Of a stretch of DNA of 64,000 nt, positions 1 to 13,223 are shown piece after piece. Origin of the DNA: Polytrichum commune. Taxonomy: Eukaryota; Streptophyta; Polytrichopsida; Polytrichales; Polytrichaceae. Numbering within the stretch: the stretch's first letter is position 1; every line of letters starts with the position of its first letter. The stretch spans positions 9,823,001 to 9,887,000 of the forward strand of contig OX485807.1 of the NCBI GenBank assembly GCA_950295325.1, in the 5' to 3' direction. The position numbers were made by a program, and so were the translations under genes. The notes under the pieces were generated by a model. That model searched no databases. It was not told the DNA's origin and saw nothing but the letters and a program-made list of their open reading frames with translations.

Positions 1-446
1 TCTTCAATACTTAGCATCAAAAGTGATGCTCAAAAACAAATGGTTGAGTCTGGTTTTGGATGTAGATTTCATGACCTTAACTATTTTGAAGTTAGAATGT
101 TTTTATATATTCCTTGAATTCATTATCTACTTGAGGGCATCACCACAAAACTTTGTAAAAAACCATCAATTTAATGTAATTTTATCATATTTTAAACAAA
201 TTTTAGACAGTCACTTATTCAATATCACCTACTTGCACGCCACTTGCACCGTCTTCTAAAATAGGTAGACTTTTATTGGAATTCTTTTTGTCATCATAAA
301 TTGCTTGGTTTTGTAGATCAAGATGTTTTTAAAATGTCTATGGTTTATTTCTTCACAAAATTCAAAGTTAGTACATAAAATTGAATCACTTTCACTTAAC
401 ACTGGGCAAGGATCAGGAGTTGTCCACTTTATCGTGCTTGCACCTA
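1..446. other. AT-rich stretch without gene
   Basis: AT-rich sequence with only a short open frame (23-259, 78 codons) that resembles no family I know. I see no splice-linked exons and no structured repeat. Confidence 0.6.
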
Positions 447-553
447 CACTTGAGGATCCATGACCACATTACATGATTTTGGAGGTATATTGGGACGGCC
501 TTCATAAATTTTCTTTTGGGCTCTCACAATTTCATGGTCACGGCTCTTGGCCC
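447..553 (+). mobile_element. truncated family A MITE, right-hand part
   Basis: About 105 bp match the right third of the full-length elements at 25391 and 36020. They share the ordered landmarks CACTTGAGG, ACATGATTTTGGAGG, GGGACGGCC, CTTTTGGGCTCTCACAA and GGTCACGGCTCTTGG. The copy ends GGCCC followed by TAA, which fits the family terminus next to a TAA target site with the intervening GTGTGAAGT lost. The left two thirds are missing. It has no coding capacity. Confidence 0.65.
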
Positions 554-3040
554 TAAGTTCTTCAAGGTTAGAGTAATATGTTATCTATAATTAGATTTTT
601 ATGCCTCCAATGTGTGATAGGTCTTGTTCATAATCACACATTATTCTTCAACACATCGAGCATCTACGTGAACTTGTGAAGTTGGTTGGTGAGTAGAGAA
701 TACCGATTTGTTTGTTGTGGAATCATGAGGAAAATTTGCATGAGATAGTGGTGAATTGTTGTGAAAATGGGTGCCGATGAATGGGGTATATAACTTAAAG
801 CACGAGGTTGAAGCACATAGATATTTGCACCATATTAAATATATAATCAAACTAAAAAAGGGCTCATGCTCGAGGTGCGACCCGGAAGGACATTGGATGA
901 TTTGTGTTGTATTTCATATGTTGATCTTAATGTTATTTCGTGCAATCAACTCGCTATCTTATTCATTAGTGAGTGCCTCACTTGATATTGGCTAACAATT
1001 TATGCACATGTCTTGATATTTATATGTTTGGTGATACATATCAGGTGGCATACTCACAAACTTCATCGATGTCCTATACAACCAACATAACATCCTCTCG
1101 GTGTCATACACTCGTGTTTGAAACAAATTCACCCTATTGTACTTAAATACTTTAGCATTCTCGTGCTAAACATACTACACCTAAAAAACAACCAAGTTCG
1201 TATCATTTCTCTAAACATAAGAACACAATTCAAACAAACACAAACCCATGCCCCACCAAAAATCTCAAAGATATACAACTCATATAAGTGAACCACTACC
1301 AACACCACTTAGCTTAGCTTGAAAGATAATATTTTCCGCCACACTGGACCACATGATTGGTCAAATCACCTACAATTTTCCAACCAGTGGCCCATAGACA
1401 AACAACTTCACGTTTTGAAATCTACAACATTCAAATAATATGGATCATATTATTTTGAGAACTCTATATTAATTCCTATAAACATGTATATAGCCATTCA
1501 CTTCAAATTTTCACTCACCTTTATTTTTTGTTTTGAAAAAATATGTGTGTTGTCTAATTCTTTGGTACTTAAACAACATGGATACGAAGTCTCTACCTGA
1601 ATGTAATGTCTAATTTGGATCTATAAATTCCATGTAACCACATATAAGTTTATTGACACCAAATTTGCAACCTAATTAGTTGGCCTTGATCATCGTATAC
1701 ATGAAGTTGCAACTCTATAATTTAGTTCCACCTAGAGAAATTATGGATCAATATACATATTCAAGACTTGGCTTGACTAAAATCAAGCACAAAACTGCAA
1801 ACCCCATGATTTGTGTTCCACATGAAGGATAATGAATCAATGCACAGTTGCCTATGATTGCTCCTGACCTTTGTTTAGCATAATCACACACACAATGTCA
1901 CAAACTTCAAAAATTACATGTGAAGATACGTACACAAAATACATTAAAAATGATGTTGAAGCATGATAAAAATGATGATTTAAAGCACCATGTTGAAGAT
2001 ACGTACACAAAAAGTAAAATCCATAACTCCTTTCAAATATCCTTATTTTCACACAAAGTTGTTTGCAAATACATGAATAATCACAATTTTACTTCCAAAA
2101 TACCAATGTGTTATTGATCTACAATGAGATCCTCGTGATAATTCTTATGATTGGACTTATACTTCAGGCTACAATAACAAAGATCGTAACTTGATAGAAC
2201 TTTTGAACAAATGTCAAATGAATTTTTATTTTTATTTTTTAAAAAGAACCTACCATCATTTATACAAAAACAAGGCTATGTATTACAAAGGGAGCTGAGT
2301 TTTCAAATCCTTGGACGTTTGTAACAAAACAACATTCTAAAGTTTCCTTTCAAATTGCACTTATTTTATGTGAAATTAACAAGTGAAGTAATTACCTTCA
2401 AAAGTTGTTAAATGCTCATTCACCTTTGTTTAAAGTGTCCAAGAAGCGGTTCCCATCAAATTGCACCTTATGTATCTAATGATTTCTTGTAAATTGGGAA
2501 ACAATTGAGATTCGCCTTTGGCCATCTAGGTCATTTGAACACCCACACCTAACCATAGCCTTAGGAGCATATGAAAGACATTGATGGTGACATCGTGAAT
2601 TAAATGTCCAAAATGCTCTCAACCGCTAATTCAAAGTATATATATAGGGTTTTGTAACTTGCCATATCATCCTCCTCCAAATCTCACATCATTTTGTCAT
2701 TCACCGTCTTCCATCTATTCCATCTTATTTTTGTTTACATCACAGTCCAACCATCTTTAATCTTTGAGATTATGAATGCATCTTTGGCCTAGAGGGTGAA
2801 CCTTTCATAGCATGTGTGAGTATACTTGAATGCACAAACGGGGTATTAATTTGAACTTATATTTTTTTACGTATACACATGTTACACAAATTATAACTCG
2901 TAGTTATGTACATGTATGGAGGACCTTTAGAAAACATGTAACATATGTACTTATATGATAGGGTCAGTAGACTTTATCGGATACATAATTAATATTGGAT
3001 AAAACTATGATGAATGATATTTTGATTACCTAATTTATCT
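554..3040. other. AT-rich intergenic DNA, no gene seen
   Basis: All open frames are short and unrecognised. The one local structure seen is a short direct repeat, GAAGATACGTACACAAAA, at 1922 and 1995 inside AT-rich DNA. Confidence 0.55.
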
Positions 3041-3104
3041 CTCTCTCTCTATATATATGTGTGTATATGTATATGTATATGTATATATAGAGATAGATAG
3101 ATAT
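3041..3104. repeat. compound microsatellite (CT)n-(TA)n-(TGTA)n-(GATA)n
   Basis: A CT run passes into TA, then GTATAT/GTATATG steps, then AGATAGATAGATA. It is a simple-sequence tract. The 65-codon open frame starting at 3057 begins inside it and is not a gene. Confidence 0.85.
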
Positions 3105-6100
3105 GGAAGAGGCAGTATTAGGGTTTTGGAAGGGGTGGTTGAGTTGAAGAACGAGGCCACTTCTTGCTTAGGTTGCAAGAGGGACAATTGGCACTACTTT
3201 GTGGTTGATGCCTTTGTTAGATCATGGCCGACATTGAAGTTGCAACGGCGTTGATTCCCAAGTGGATTTTCTCTCAATTGTTTTCATATCATTAGTAAAT
3301 CTATGTCATGTGCACAATTTGGATCAAGCATCCAGGGATTGCAATTGTTGCAAGTTATAAGGGATGCAAGTACTAGAATCAAGCATGGGATTGGTTTATG
3401 TTGGTATAAAAAATGAACCAACAATAAGTAGACTTGTGATCTTACTGATCATTTGATGGCATATTTGAAAACAATAATTGCATTAGCTTTTATGACATAT
3501 ATTGTAGACTTAGGTGCTTATGAGTTACCTCCGGGGGATTAAACAATCAATGACATTATTAATGAATGCTAGGAATTTACATAATAATATAGCAAGGTTC
3601 ATTATTACTCAAAATTATATATGTATACTTGTATTAATGACCATTATGAATTGAATTTTTTTATGTATACATATTGTCACTTGTATTTTTATGATTGATA
3701 TTGTATATGTATTGCTTGATTTTACACAAAAAGAAACTTATATGTAGGGAGTTTTTGGAGTATGTTGCGAACATACATGGTTTTTGATTTTTAATGAAAG
3801 GTGCACCCTCTTGGATCTTCGGTTGAACCAAGTGAAATGTTTTAGGAGACAAATATGAAAGCTTTTTCCACAACATGCCAAGAACCCTTAATAATCGAGG
3901 AATTGGATTATGGGTTGAGCAATTGTCCATCTATACATGCTTCATTCTCCCATGTACATTGGGTGGTATGCTCTTGGCTCAAAAACCAATTTGGCAACAA
4001 CTTCAAATCAATGCATCATCTTGGTCATGTACGGTAGCAAACTTCATGAGCATTATCTTCTACACCTCAAAATCATAATAGACAAGATTAGCTCTCGCAT
4101 GTAAAGATCATCATCAAAGTTGTTATCCTTGCTTGATGACCACATGTAATCCTCAATATATGGTATTTATTTCTCCTCTTGACACCACATCGACATACCT
4201 AACCTCAAAATTGTAATGTCTTTCCATTATCACAATCAATGACGAAATGGGTCTCATTGACATTCTCCATATACTACTTGAAAAAAATCCATGTGCCAAA
4301 CCCTATGCTCAAGGATCCCAAGTGAAAGGCAACAATCTTCTCTACGTGCAACTCGTGCTACATTGTAATCGACCAATTTGTTGTTGTAAAATATTATCAT
4401 ATCCATGAACTATTGAATCCATCAAGAATCAACCTTGTCTATTATAAAATTACTAATTGCTATTGTACTTGTTTTGCAAATTGAACAATCAAAAGTTGGG
4501 TGATTTTTGTAAATTCGACGATAATAAATTCACACCCACTGCTCTCAATTTCTCAAACTCATGTGCATACAACCATCAAGTTGAAGTGGAGCACTTTCAT
4601 TCCCTCCCTCTCTTAGCTTTTGTGAGATGTTGAACCGCAACAACAATATGTGATCTAGACAAATGCTTATGTGACAAATCAAGTGCAACACCTGGATGTG
4701 AAATCTCATCTTGAGTTATCCATCACTTGCATATTTACTTGAATGTTTGCATTGTCATTCCTTCTAAAATGTTGTAAAAATTACTTCACAACCCTTGATG
4801 ATAACAAGTGCTCATCATTAACCTCCAAATTAATGATCATCCAATTCACAACATGTTGGTGTATGCTCAAGGTGCTCACTCCATGTGAACTCCTCCCTCC
4901 AACTCTAGGTGCCTCCATTGTAAGAACGTGATTGATTCAAAACACGACATCAACAAGCTTGTGCGTGTGATTGCAAAAAACTCTAATGTTCGAGTGAGAG
5001 AGGGGTCTAAGAGTTGTCAAGGGTTGACGTAGAAGCAAGGAAGCTCAAAAGGAGACGAGAACAAATGCGACGACGTAGTTGGGTTAAACCCTAAACCCTA
5101 AACTTGGGTCAACTTTAATCTCATTCCAAAAGCCTAGTTGATGTGGTCCACTCATTTCAAACCAACATTACTATTGCACCCTCACTATATGAAGTGAATG
5201 GTGTAGTACTTTACCTCTAGCTACTACAAGACTACATGTTCTTACTGTAGGAATTATTCTGTATGAAGATGAAAGTGGTTACATGCCTATAGGCAATTCT
5301 AGACGAACCATGGCAAGATATTGCACTCGTATACTTACTCAATTTGGTATTACTCTCTCTTTCAGTGAACATTGAACTTTAACTTAATATGCACTTGCAT
5401 ACATGTTTTAACCCCAATCACTCAAGCCTTCACATTCCATTTTCAGGCATTTCCAACTCTTGCAACTCACAAATCAAGGACATTTATACTGATAGGTTCC
5501 AAGATATGACAACACTAGGTTGAAATGAGAATGACTAGATGGATGAACTCACTTGATAAGCTAGGAAAACATGCCCTCAATTACGTTAACAATAAACTTG
5601 TTGAAGTTACTTTGTTTTAGTTTATTTATGTAACAACACTACCAAATGCAATTTTGCAAAATAATAATTGTTTCGAAGTTCGTGTATATTTGTGGTGAAG
5701 GAAGTCTATGGTACATTATTAGTCTACAACATATTATTGTGAGAGGGATGACATGTGATGCTGAAAAACATAAGTATATTTTGACAAGCAATGAGGTGCC
5801 ATGGGAACTCTCTCTCTCTCAGAAAAAACCCGAATGTGTGGAGAGAGTGAGGATCAATGGTAATTGGCATTGATAGAGGTGGATGATGTTTCATAGCATC
5901 TATGAAGGGGGAGAATGAGAACATTGATTGTTGTGTACAACTTGAAAATTTATACCTTGACTAATTAACACCTAAATTGGGGTCAGAGACCTTGAATAAG
6001 TTTATCGAGGTTAAAAGTAGGATGAATCATTAACAACCCTCGTAAGGGCAAGTTTTTATTGCACCCCTAGCGGAATAATAATAATAACATTAATAATCTT

Positions 6101-6353
6101 GTAGTTTGGTTACAACTAAAACTTCGTCCTTGTTGTATTTACCAAAGGTTGATTCGTGCTTCAATTTCTAATAGCACATTGGTGTTATGTCATTTCTTTC
6201 CATATTGTATATAACCTACCTTGGACATGTGCCATCCTGGCCCATTGCACCCGCCCATATGATTTAATACCCCAAACGGGCTCAAACTCAATACACCCAT
6301 GCAACCTTGCAACCATATGCCCATGACATGCTACCATGTCCCATGAAGCGCTT
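3105..6353. other. intergenic DNA, no gene seen
   Basis: No protein family is recognisable in any frame. It holds only a short telomere-like motif at 5086-5103, and otherwise AT-rich decayed sequence. Confidence 0.5.
5086..5103. repeat. short interstitial telomere-like tract (telo-box)
   Basis: The sequence AAACCCTAAACCCTAAAC contains two and a half plant-type telomeric heptamers (CCCTAAA/TTTAGGG). The same motif acts as a telo-box near the start of many plant housekeeping genes. No gene is evident beside it here, so it may be a promoter remnant or chance. Confidence 0.6.
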
Positions 6354-6356
6354 TAA

Positions 6357-6754
6357 GGGTGAGTTTCCAAGTAGACTACTCGCCCACTATATTCTAAATA
6401 TAGAGGGAATCTAGTGGGGTAAGGTTTGTTTGTGCCAACTAGCTACTCCCATCTTCTCAAATCCCAGCCCACCTACTAACCTCCTCCTTCCGGTTACCAA
6501 GGATGGAGTTTTAGACCGACATTGGTTCTTTTGAGTCTTCAACCATTCTTAATCCTTCAGTGACCGGCACTTGTAGGTTAAAGGTTCTTTAGTGGGCACA
6601 CGGAAGTCTTGCGGCATGTGTTTACAACCCTCCACATTCTAGCGGACTGCCAACATGTGGTTGGATGGGAGCTTGTGGTTAATTACGTGCAAACACCTCC
6701 GACCCACTCTTATCTAGAATATAGTGGATGAAAATCCTACATGGAAACTCACCC
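6357..6754. mobile_element. family C MITE, PIF/Harbinger-like, TAA target duplication
   Basis: This is a 398-bp non-autonomous DNA element. The two ends are inverted copies: both read GGGTGAGTTTCCA inward, then vary, then share CCACTATATTCTA at the same distance, giving about 45 bp of imperfect terminal repeat. TAA flanks it on both sides (6354-6356 and 6755-6757), the 3-bp TWA duplication typical of PIF/Harbinger. No transposase frame is present. Superfamily placement rests on TSD and terminus only. Confidence 0.85.
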
Positions 6755-6757
6755 TAA

Positions 6758-9700
6758 GACAGATAAAACAAATGTTGTTTGATTTTTGAATTAAATTGTC
6801 ATACTCTGTCTTATTGTCCATGCCATGTCGCCACCTTAGCTCCATGCCCACGACCTCCCCCCTAGTTTCCTCCCACCTTTTGCGTTTGTAGCCCCCCACC
6901 TTTCCACATTTATTTCCTTTTTATTTTGTCACATGTTTGTTTCGGGAGAAGAATTTTTAACATGTGATCCTTTTTCTTTGGAAAGCTAGTTGTACATGTG
7001 TCTCGTAGACTACCATCACCACCACCGTGAGCTATATCATATATAGATGAAAAGTGCTTGATAGTTGATGATGACTCCCTACTTTCCAATGTATTGGGGT
7101 ATTGATTGTATTGCTTCCTACTTTCCACGGACAAGAGAAAACAATAGTTTGTAGAGTATTTTATTCACCGTACATGGGCTCAAGCGTCTAGAGTAACCTT
7201 CACAAGGTCTCCTAATCTTAGCTTGGTGTTGGTAGCTATTTGTTGACCAATCTAATATCTTACTAAGAACTAAGTATTATGGTGGTTTCTTCAAATGTCA
7301 AAGTGGTTGAGGATGTCGTCAATGGGCGAGGTGGGTATCATTCTTGTGGTGTTTTCAAGCTCTTGTACCAACTTACATTGATGTCAAGGTGGAGTGGAAA
7401 CATATTCAATTTTGGATAACTCTACCACATGTCTACCATGGAACTTAAATTTGATGTCATGGATTAAAGAACAACAATAGCATAGAAGTAGTCCAAGGAG
7501 AATGTGTCGTCAAATGCATAGATTTTATACCTATTGAATTCTATTTTTATAAACTCTATTGTAACTCACTCCCCTCAATCATAGAACTCCATCAATGTAT
7601 CCATTTACATGCATTTGGACGTCAAAGACTAACTCTCTCATGAGATCACCACCATTGAGTTCTATGCCTCCAATGGAGTTGATTTACCTTGAATAGTTGG
7701 TGTTGGTGCCATGTGTATACAATAAACAACTATCATGGGTTGATTTGCCACGTGGGATTTGGATCCATTGCATGAGCCATGTAGTGCAATTTGTTCTCCA
7801 TTTGTGCAACTAATATGTACCATATTAGCATTGTGTACCAACTTAGGTCATCTTCGTAGTATTGTCCAATCTTTTGGCGGCACATGGTAGCCCTTTTTCT
7901 TAGAATAAGAAATTGTTTACAATAATTTGATTTGTAATACTAGTATTTTGAGGTTTTTTATTTGGAAAATGCAATGCACCATATTCCCTTTGACTTTTAA
8001 ATAATTTTTAATTAAATAGACCCAACACACCTCTTACATGTGAAATGCACTGCACCGTTTATGGTGTGTAGTATCACTTCCAATTTGAAATCATGCTATC
8101 GTCGACTTTTTTTATTGTAGATGTTTTTAGAGAACATTAATACCAGCAAAGGTTGAATATGTTTGTTTGGACATCCTAGAACATAAATGACTTAACTTTA
8201 TATAACCTTTACACTTTAAGTAAAAAGTTATAGCATTACATGACTCTGAGTAGTAATGACATTAATACCAATAGATGATATAGCGTTGGTGCATTCCACA
8301 ACTTGATGCATTAAAATATTATTTAATTAAAAAAATAATGCATTGTATGGAGAAATGGCATGTAACCTCTTGAAAGCAACAATCACACGGAGAAGATTTG
8401 AATGTCAAGATAAATACAAATTGTAGTAAAGCCTATTTGGACCTTTGTAGTAGCAAAGGGAGTGACAAAGAGGATCCAAACAATAGAACCTATCTCATGT
8501 CAACGCAATAATATAGTTATCTATAAAGTCTCTCAAAGAGGGACGAAATCATGGGTTTGATCATCATTTGAGAAAACTTTCTAATTAGAACTCATTAGCT
8601 TGTTGTGCACCAAATCATGTTTTAAAAGTTGGGCTAAACTAAAAACACATCGCCTTGGAGGTTGGCAATGGAGAGTCTTGCAATGTGCCTCGGTGAGCCA
8701 ACAACCCACCCGAGTGCAAACATTGCTTTAAGAATCTTGACTACCCAATTCCGCTTGCACAACTACTGCTCGAGTGTGGATTGAATGTTTCTTCCTATGT
8801 GGAAAAGCTTGAGCGTGTAGGAGTGGAGAGAGGATTGGTCTGATTAGTTGGTAGGGTGAACACTTGATCTATATGTAGATTTAGCTTAGCAATGCTAGTA
8901 TTTGTAAACCCCAAGTATGTTGATTGGGTCCATAGTGGTAATGGTGAAGGACCAAGCATGGGATTGCACATACAACAAAGGACTAGCAATGCAGTGATAG
9001 GTTATCTAAGAGTAACGCATGTGACATATAGAGAGGTGTTTGAGCCGATGCGCATTAGGGAAACATCAACGAGCAATGCAATTAATATTTTCAAAGCGCT
9101 TGAGGGCAAGAATCTACCGGAGGGATGTGTCAACCTTGGTGAAAGAACGACCTGCCTACCTCAAGAGGTTGTATATCCAAGTGGACTATCTACACGAACA
9201 CACCTTAATAGCCAAATTTGTTGCCAGACAATTGGATTTGAATCAACTACATAAATGAATGCACCACGTTAATTCCCACAAAAGAATGTGTTAGAGATTC
9301 TACTTGTAGAGAGATAATACTTTTATCTTAGATATGGGAACAAAGTTGTTGTGAGAAATTTGTTGATGCCAACTTAGGACACATTGTTGGAGTGAACACC
9401 AAGAATGCAAAAATGGGAACATGAGCTTCTGCATTGCATGAGATCCGAGTACATGTTAATAGACGCAAGACCTTGATAGTATTAGAATTGGAAAATGATG
9501 GCTCCGCCATTAATACCACGATTGACTACAACACATGACCGATTTGTTGCAGGTTATGCTTGTCCCTTTCACATCAAGTTACAAATTCTCTAGATTGCTA
9601 AGGGCAAGGGAGAGTTAAGGCACAACCAGAGGATGGTAGAAGAATGCTAACAAGATAAATAAAAATGGCATGAGGGGGATGAAAATGGATTCGTTAGAGT

Positions 9701-10779
9701 AGTAACCCAACAACAAATGAGGAGGGAATTGTTTAGCCAATCACACGGGGGGTGCACTTCATTGTCAAGTTGAACACCACGTGCGATAAAACAAAATCTA
9801 CTTTTTACATAAGCATCACCAAAATGATTCAAAATTTTATGATTTTTTTCTCATGAGTAGATATACATAGTATCTATTACATAGTAAAAATTGGTAACCA
9901 AATTTGATGATTTGTTTTTTTATAAAACATACCGTTTCTAACTAGAATGACGCAACATTGAACTAAACAAATTACTACAAAAAATGAAGATGACTAAAAA
10001 TTTCAAAAAAATATACAAAAGATATTATCAATGGTTATGTGTATGTAGAAAAAATATCATAATTTTAAAAATTATCTATGGCATGTAATATAGGGTAGCA
10101 AACTTTTATCACACGTGGTTATGAAATGTAAGGGGGTGTGACCCCCCCGTGGCCAATCAACATGATGAGTGGCGAAGGTCATCCCTAGCCAACCTTTGGC
10201 ATCACCTATCCCCGAGTTTATATCATTGAGAAATGTGGGGAAAGCCATAGGAGATTGGTCTACATAACCATTGACATTTCAAGCATTGGTCATGCCAGAG
10301 AAATGGCGAGAAGTCTAGCACCTAAGCCACAAAATGGGTAGACCCAATGTCATAGCTCCAACCACGAACCACACTTAAAATGTCATAAAAAAATATAGGC
10401 AAGTAATGAGATTCAACCAAACGAGCAACCAAGGCTAGAACAAGCAACAACATTGGCTTGGAGAATGGGCATCTATCACTCACATGTAGAAAGCTAATCT
10501 TAACCATGTGTAGGCCTCGGCGTTATGGTTCTTTGTGTCAGTTTGGGCGGGTTCTTGGAAAACCATGAGATGCATTAAGGACATGTGAAGGGATTACTTA
10601 TGAAGAGGTCAAGTCACACGTGTAAGGGCCAGAGTGCATGGTTAGATTGTTGTGCAAAACTCAAGCATGGTGGTATAAGCCTCACATAGCCAAAGGTAGC
10701 AACGCGGAGCTTATTTGTCAAGTAGGTGACAAAAACCTTTGATGGAGGGTTAACCGATCTTCACACAATCCTTACATTC
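6758..10779. other. intergenic DNA, no gene seen
   Basis: AT-rich sequence. The longest open frame (8892-9254, plus, 120 codons) matches no family I recognise, has no neighbouring exon-like frame, and is treated as chance. A small GGGGGTGTGACCCCCCC palindrome lies near 10133. Confidence 0.5.
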
Positions 10780-11534
10780 AAAGGGCCTGGCCACACCCAG
10801 GGGTGCCAGCCCGGAACCGGTGAGGTAACCGGATTTGGGGCAGATCCGGAACCCGCATCCGGTGGGTCCATACCGGACAACCTGTAGGTGTGTCAGAACC
10901 TGCCGGGGGCATGTTCCTCCCCGATAACGGAGCCAAGCACAAAGAAATGAGGGTTTTGAACTGCTGCTCCCAAGCAACGTTAGGGGTGAGGTTGGATGAG
11001 AATGCGTTTCGGTGGACAGAATATGTTAATCAGTCCTGCCTTGAAGTTGAGAGGGTCCTGCTCAAAAGTTCGAAAGGTTGTGAAGGTCTAGCACATTGAG
11101 AATTGACCAATCTGAGTGAATATTAGTTCTTCGCTGCGTCCGTGAGTTTTGGAAGTTTATGAAGAAGAGCCTAACTTCCTGGCTTCCTCATAGCCAGAAC
11201 ACAAAATATACAAAATCAGTGCCTGAACAAAATGGTATTCATACAGTTCTTGGAAAAAAACTTTGCAATATGCAACTTCCTCAACATTAGCGGCAGCAAC
11301 ACAATCTCAAGAACCACCTCGAAAAGCCCTTCGAATTTACAAAAGAGATCTACCTTTCCTGAATTTTCTGGGAGAGCAAGATTTATAGAACTTCATAGTT
11401 GCCGGCATTACTCTCCGAGATGAGATCCGCGACGGGTTGGTTGTTCCTCACACCCATCCGATACAGGAAAGGGATACAGATAAAGACTCCGCAATCCAAA
11501 AGGAAGCCTCAGGAAAGCTGAGATAGCATATGCA

Positions 11535-11588
11535 TTACTTATTCAATTCATCCTCATCAAACGGATTACTATCATATCGTCCCACCAT
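11535..11588 (-). pseudogene. SCAMP (secretory carrier membrane protein) first-exon remnant
   Basis: The minus strand from 11588 reads MVGRYDSNPFDEDELNK and then a stop. Plant SCAMPs, four-helix membrane proteins of post-Golgi vesicle traffic, begin almost identically, with an M-A-G-R-Y start and an NPF endocytosis motif followed by an acidic run. Here residue 2 is V rather than A, and the frame ends after 17 residues. The sequence then looks intron-like, with a possible GTAATG donor overlapping the stop. About 190 bp upstream on the minus strand look like a leader and proximal promoter. No membrane-spanning exons follow, so this is a captured 5' fragment inside a transposon, not a functional gene. 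Confidence 0.7.
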
Positions 11589-11769
11589 CTTTCCACCGCG
11601 CAGATTAGTTGCGCACTCCACCCAGAATTCAATCAAGCCCTCTCTACCAGATCAAACCCTCACAATTCCAATGCCCTGCCAACCCTATCCTACGGTCCAT
11701 GGCGATGACCAAAATGCCCCCCACTCCTGCAATTTCGAACTCTCCCTCCGATCCAATCCACAGCTAGGG

Positions 11770-12110
11770 CACTGACCAAGAAAATAGCAAGCAAAGGATG
11801 GATTCCGAGAAAGAACGGGAGTTGTATGGATCCAAAAAGCCACAGGAGGTCTCTAATTACATAGAGAAGAAAGAGGTGAAGATTATTGATGAAAGGGAGA
11901 TACGGAGGGGAGAAAGTGATACTGATCCATAGAGTGCCACCAAAACAAGAGAGTAAGTAACTTGGCAAGAAGAAGATGGATTCTGAGCAAAAACGGGAGT
12001 CGTAGGGCTCTAAAAAAAATGCAAAGTGTCTCTGATTGAAGGTGGAGAGCAGGAGATGATGCACGGAGTGCTGAAGGGAGGGATGGAGGAGAGAAAGAGG
12101 AAATGGAGCT
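11770..12110. repeat. two-copy diverged tandem duplication
   Basis: Two related units start ATGGATTCCGAG (11798) and ATGGATTCTGAG (11976), 178 bp apart. Both continue with AACGGGAGT, a GGTCTCT/GTGTCTCT block and a purine-rich tail. They lie within the GC-rich element and contain no convincing coding sequence. Confidence 0.65.
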
Positions 12111-12417
12111 CCTAAGTTAGCCACGGCACACGGTCGGAGAGCCATTGGAGAGCCAACAATAGAAAAAATTGGATGAACATTGGGGGTCACCGGCACAGAC
12201 CTAGCCGGTGCGGCCTCCGTCATGGCCCCGGCATAAAGGACTGGCTAACCCCCCTACCCGGTTGGGAGCTTCCGGGTAGGCCTTGGTCGTATCCGGTCCC
12301 ATGCCAACACCCCCTGGTGCGGTCATGCCCAAAGTTTGGTGCTCGAGACCCGATTGCATAAACAAATGGAGTAAAAGTACCTTGTGGATGTTGCTAAGGA
12401 AACATCTCCTATCATAG

Positions 12418-12789
12418 GGCTCTCACATTTGGAAACATGTCGGGGAAGCATGGAAATATATTAATGAGTTTATCCTTGTCCTCCCACCTATTGGTTGCTA
12501 TCAAGTCCTCCAAACTAACCTTTGGTGGAACAATGAAATCCAAGGTATTGGGTATAGGTTTTCTAAATCCAGGGTTGCTCAACTTAATAAGAATGGGTTG
12601 TGTACCATTAAGGATCTATGGGATGATGACACACACCAACCTCTACCGTGGCCTACCCTTGATCTTAGGTGCAAACTAGATGAAAGAGAGAGGAATCATA
12701 CTAACAACTTCATTCAAGCCATTTAGGCACAATGGCAACAACTTATCCATCACATTCCTAAACAAACACTAAGAGGTAATTGCATTTGA
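12418..12789 (+). pseudogene. LINE reverse-transcriptase C-terminal region, broken
   Basis: A 102-codon open stretch (12418-12723) translates to residues typical of the region after the reverse-transcriptase core of plant non-LTR retrotransposons. It holds HIWKHVGEAWKYI, then LWWNNEIQGIGY, then an NGLCTIKDLWDDD block. A stop at 12724 interrupts it, and a further 20 codons (AQWQQLIHHIPK) follow in frame. There is no start codon and no upstream polymerase core, so this is a 5'-truncated and mutated copy. It belongs with the fragment at 13224 in the same orientation, but the frame changes between them. Confidence 0.7.
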
Positions 12790-13223
12790 TGCTATGACAC
12801 ATTATACCAAGATGCCATATTGGATGTGTTCTTTCATAGTTGCAAACCTTTTTCCTCATTCTAAATGAACTCTCAATGGTCGCATTCCCTCTTCCAACTC
12901 TCATTGCTTTAGAGTTCCAAATCAATTTAGGATTATTGTTAGAAAAAAACCTACTAACATTGAGATTAGTATGAAGATGAGATGGTTCCGACTTGTCGTG
13001 ATCATGGAAAGTAACCGAGGCCTTAAGAAACCAGCCTTGGACCTCTATGTTGGGCGACGTTATTTTGTTGACATTGACCCATAAAGACCTAAATGGCAAA
13101 CTGGGAAAACTTTACGAGCTACACCACAATCATTCGGAGAAACCTTCTTCAAACCAAAAACCATTTTCCCATAAACATACATGAAAATTAGCACGAGGCT
13201 CTCATTCCCAACCTTAAGGTCAA
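12790..13223 (+). pseudogene. LINE linker, degenerate
   Basis: This decayed sequence joins the two recognisable LINE coding fragments. From about 13100 a plus-strand frame again shows short coding-like pieces ending in a KWENMGTK-like stretch just before the next fragment. The minus-strand 113-codon frame at 12758-13099 is antisense to the element and is not regarded as a gene. Confidence 0.45.

Larger units (their letters stand above)
10783..12330. mobile_element. GC-rich TIR element carrying a captured gene fragment (Pack-type)
   Basis: This 1.55-kb segment is visibly richer in G+C than the DNA on either side. Its ends are inverted copies over about 38 bp. The left end runs GGGCCTGGCCACACC, AGGGGTG, GGAACCGG. 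The right end, read inward on the minus strand, runs GGGCATGACCGCACC, AGGGGGTG, GGGACCGG. AAA flanks both ends (10780-10782 and 12331-12333), possibly a 3-bp target duplication. Inside, on the minus strand, lies the 5' end of a SCAMP gene (11535-11588) with leader-like sequence. A diverged tandem duplication lies on the right. No transposase was seen. It behaves like a Pack-type non-autonomous transposon; the superfamily is unresolved. Confidence 0.7.

Noticed and set aside
8892-9258. 120-codon plus-strand open frame
   Set aside because: No family resemblance, a second overlapping frame is equally open, and there are no exon-like neighbours.
11690-12223. 177-codon hydrophobic minus-strand open frame
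   Set aside because: It lies across the tandem duplication and inverted end of the TIR element. The hydrophobicity comes from translating a purine-rich strand in reverse.
12758-13099. 113-codon minus-strand open frame
   Set aside because: Antisense to the decayed LINE between its two recognisable coding fragments.
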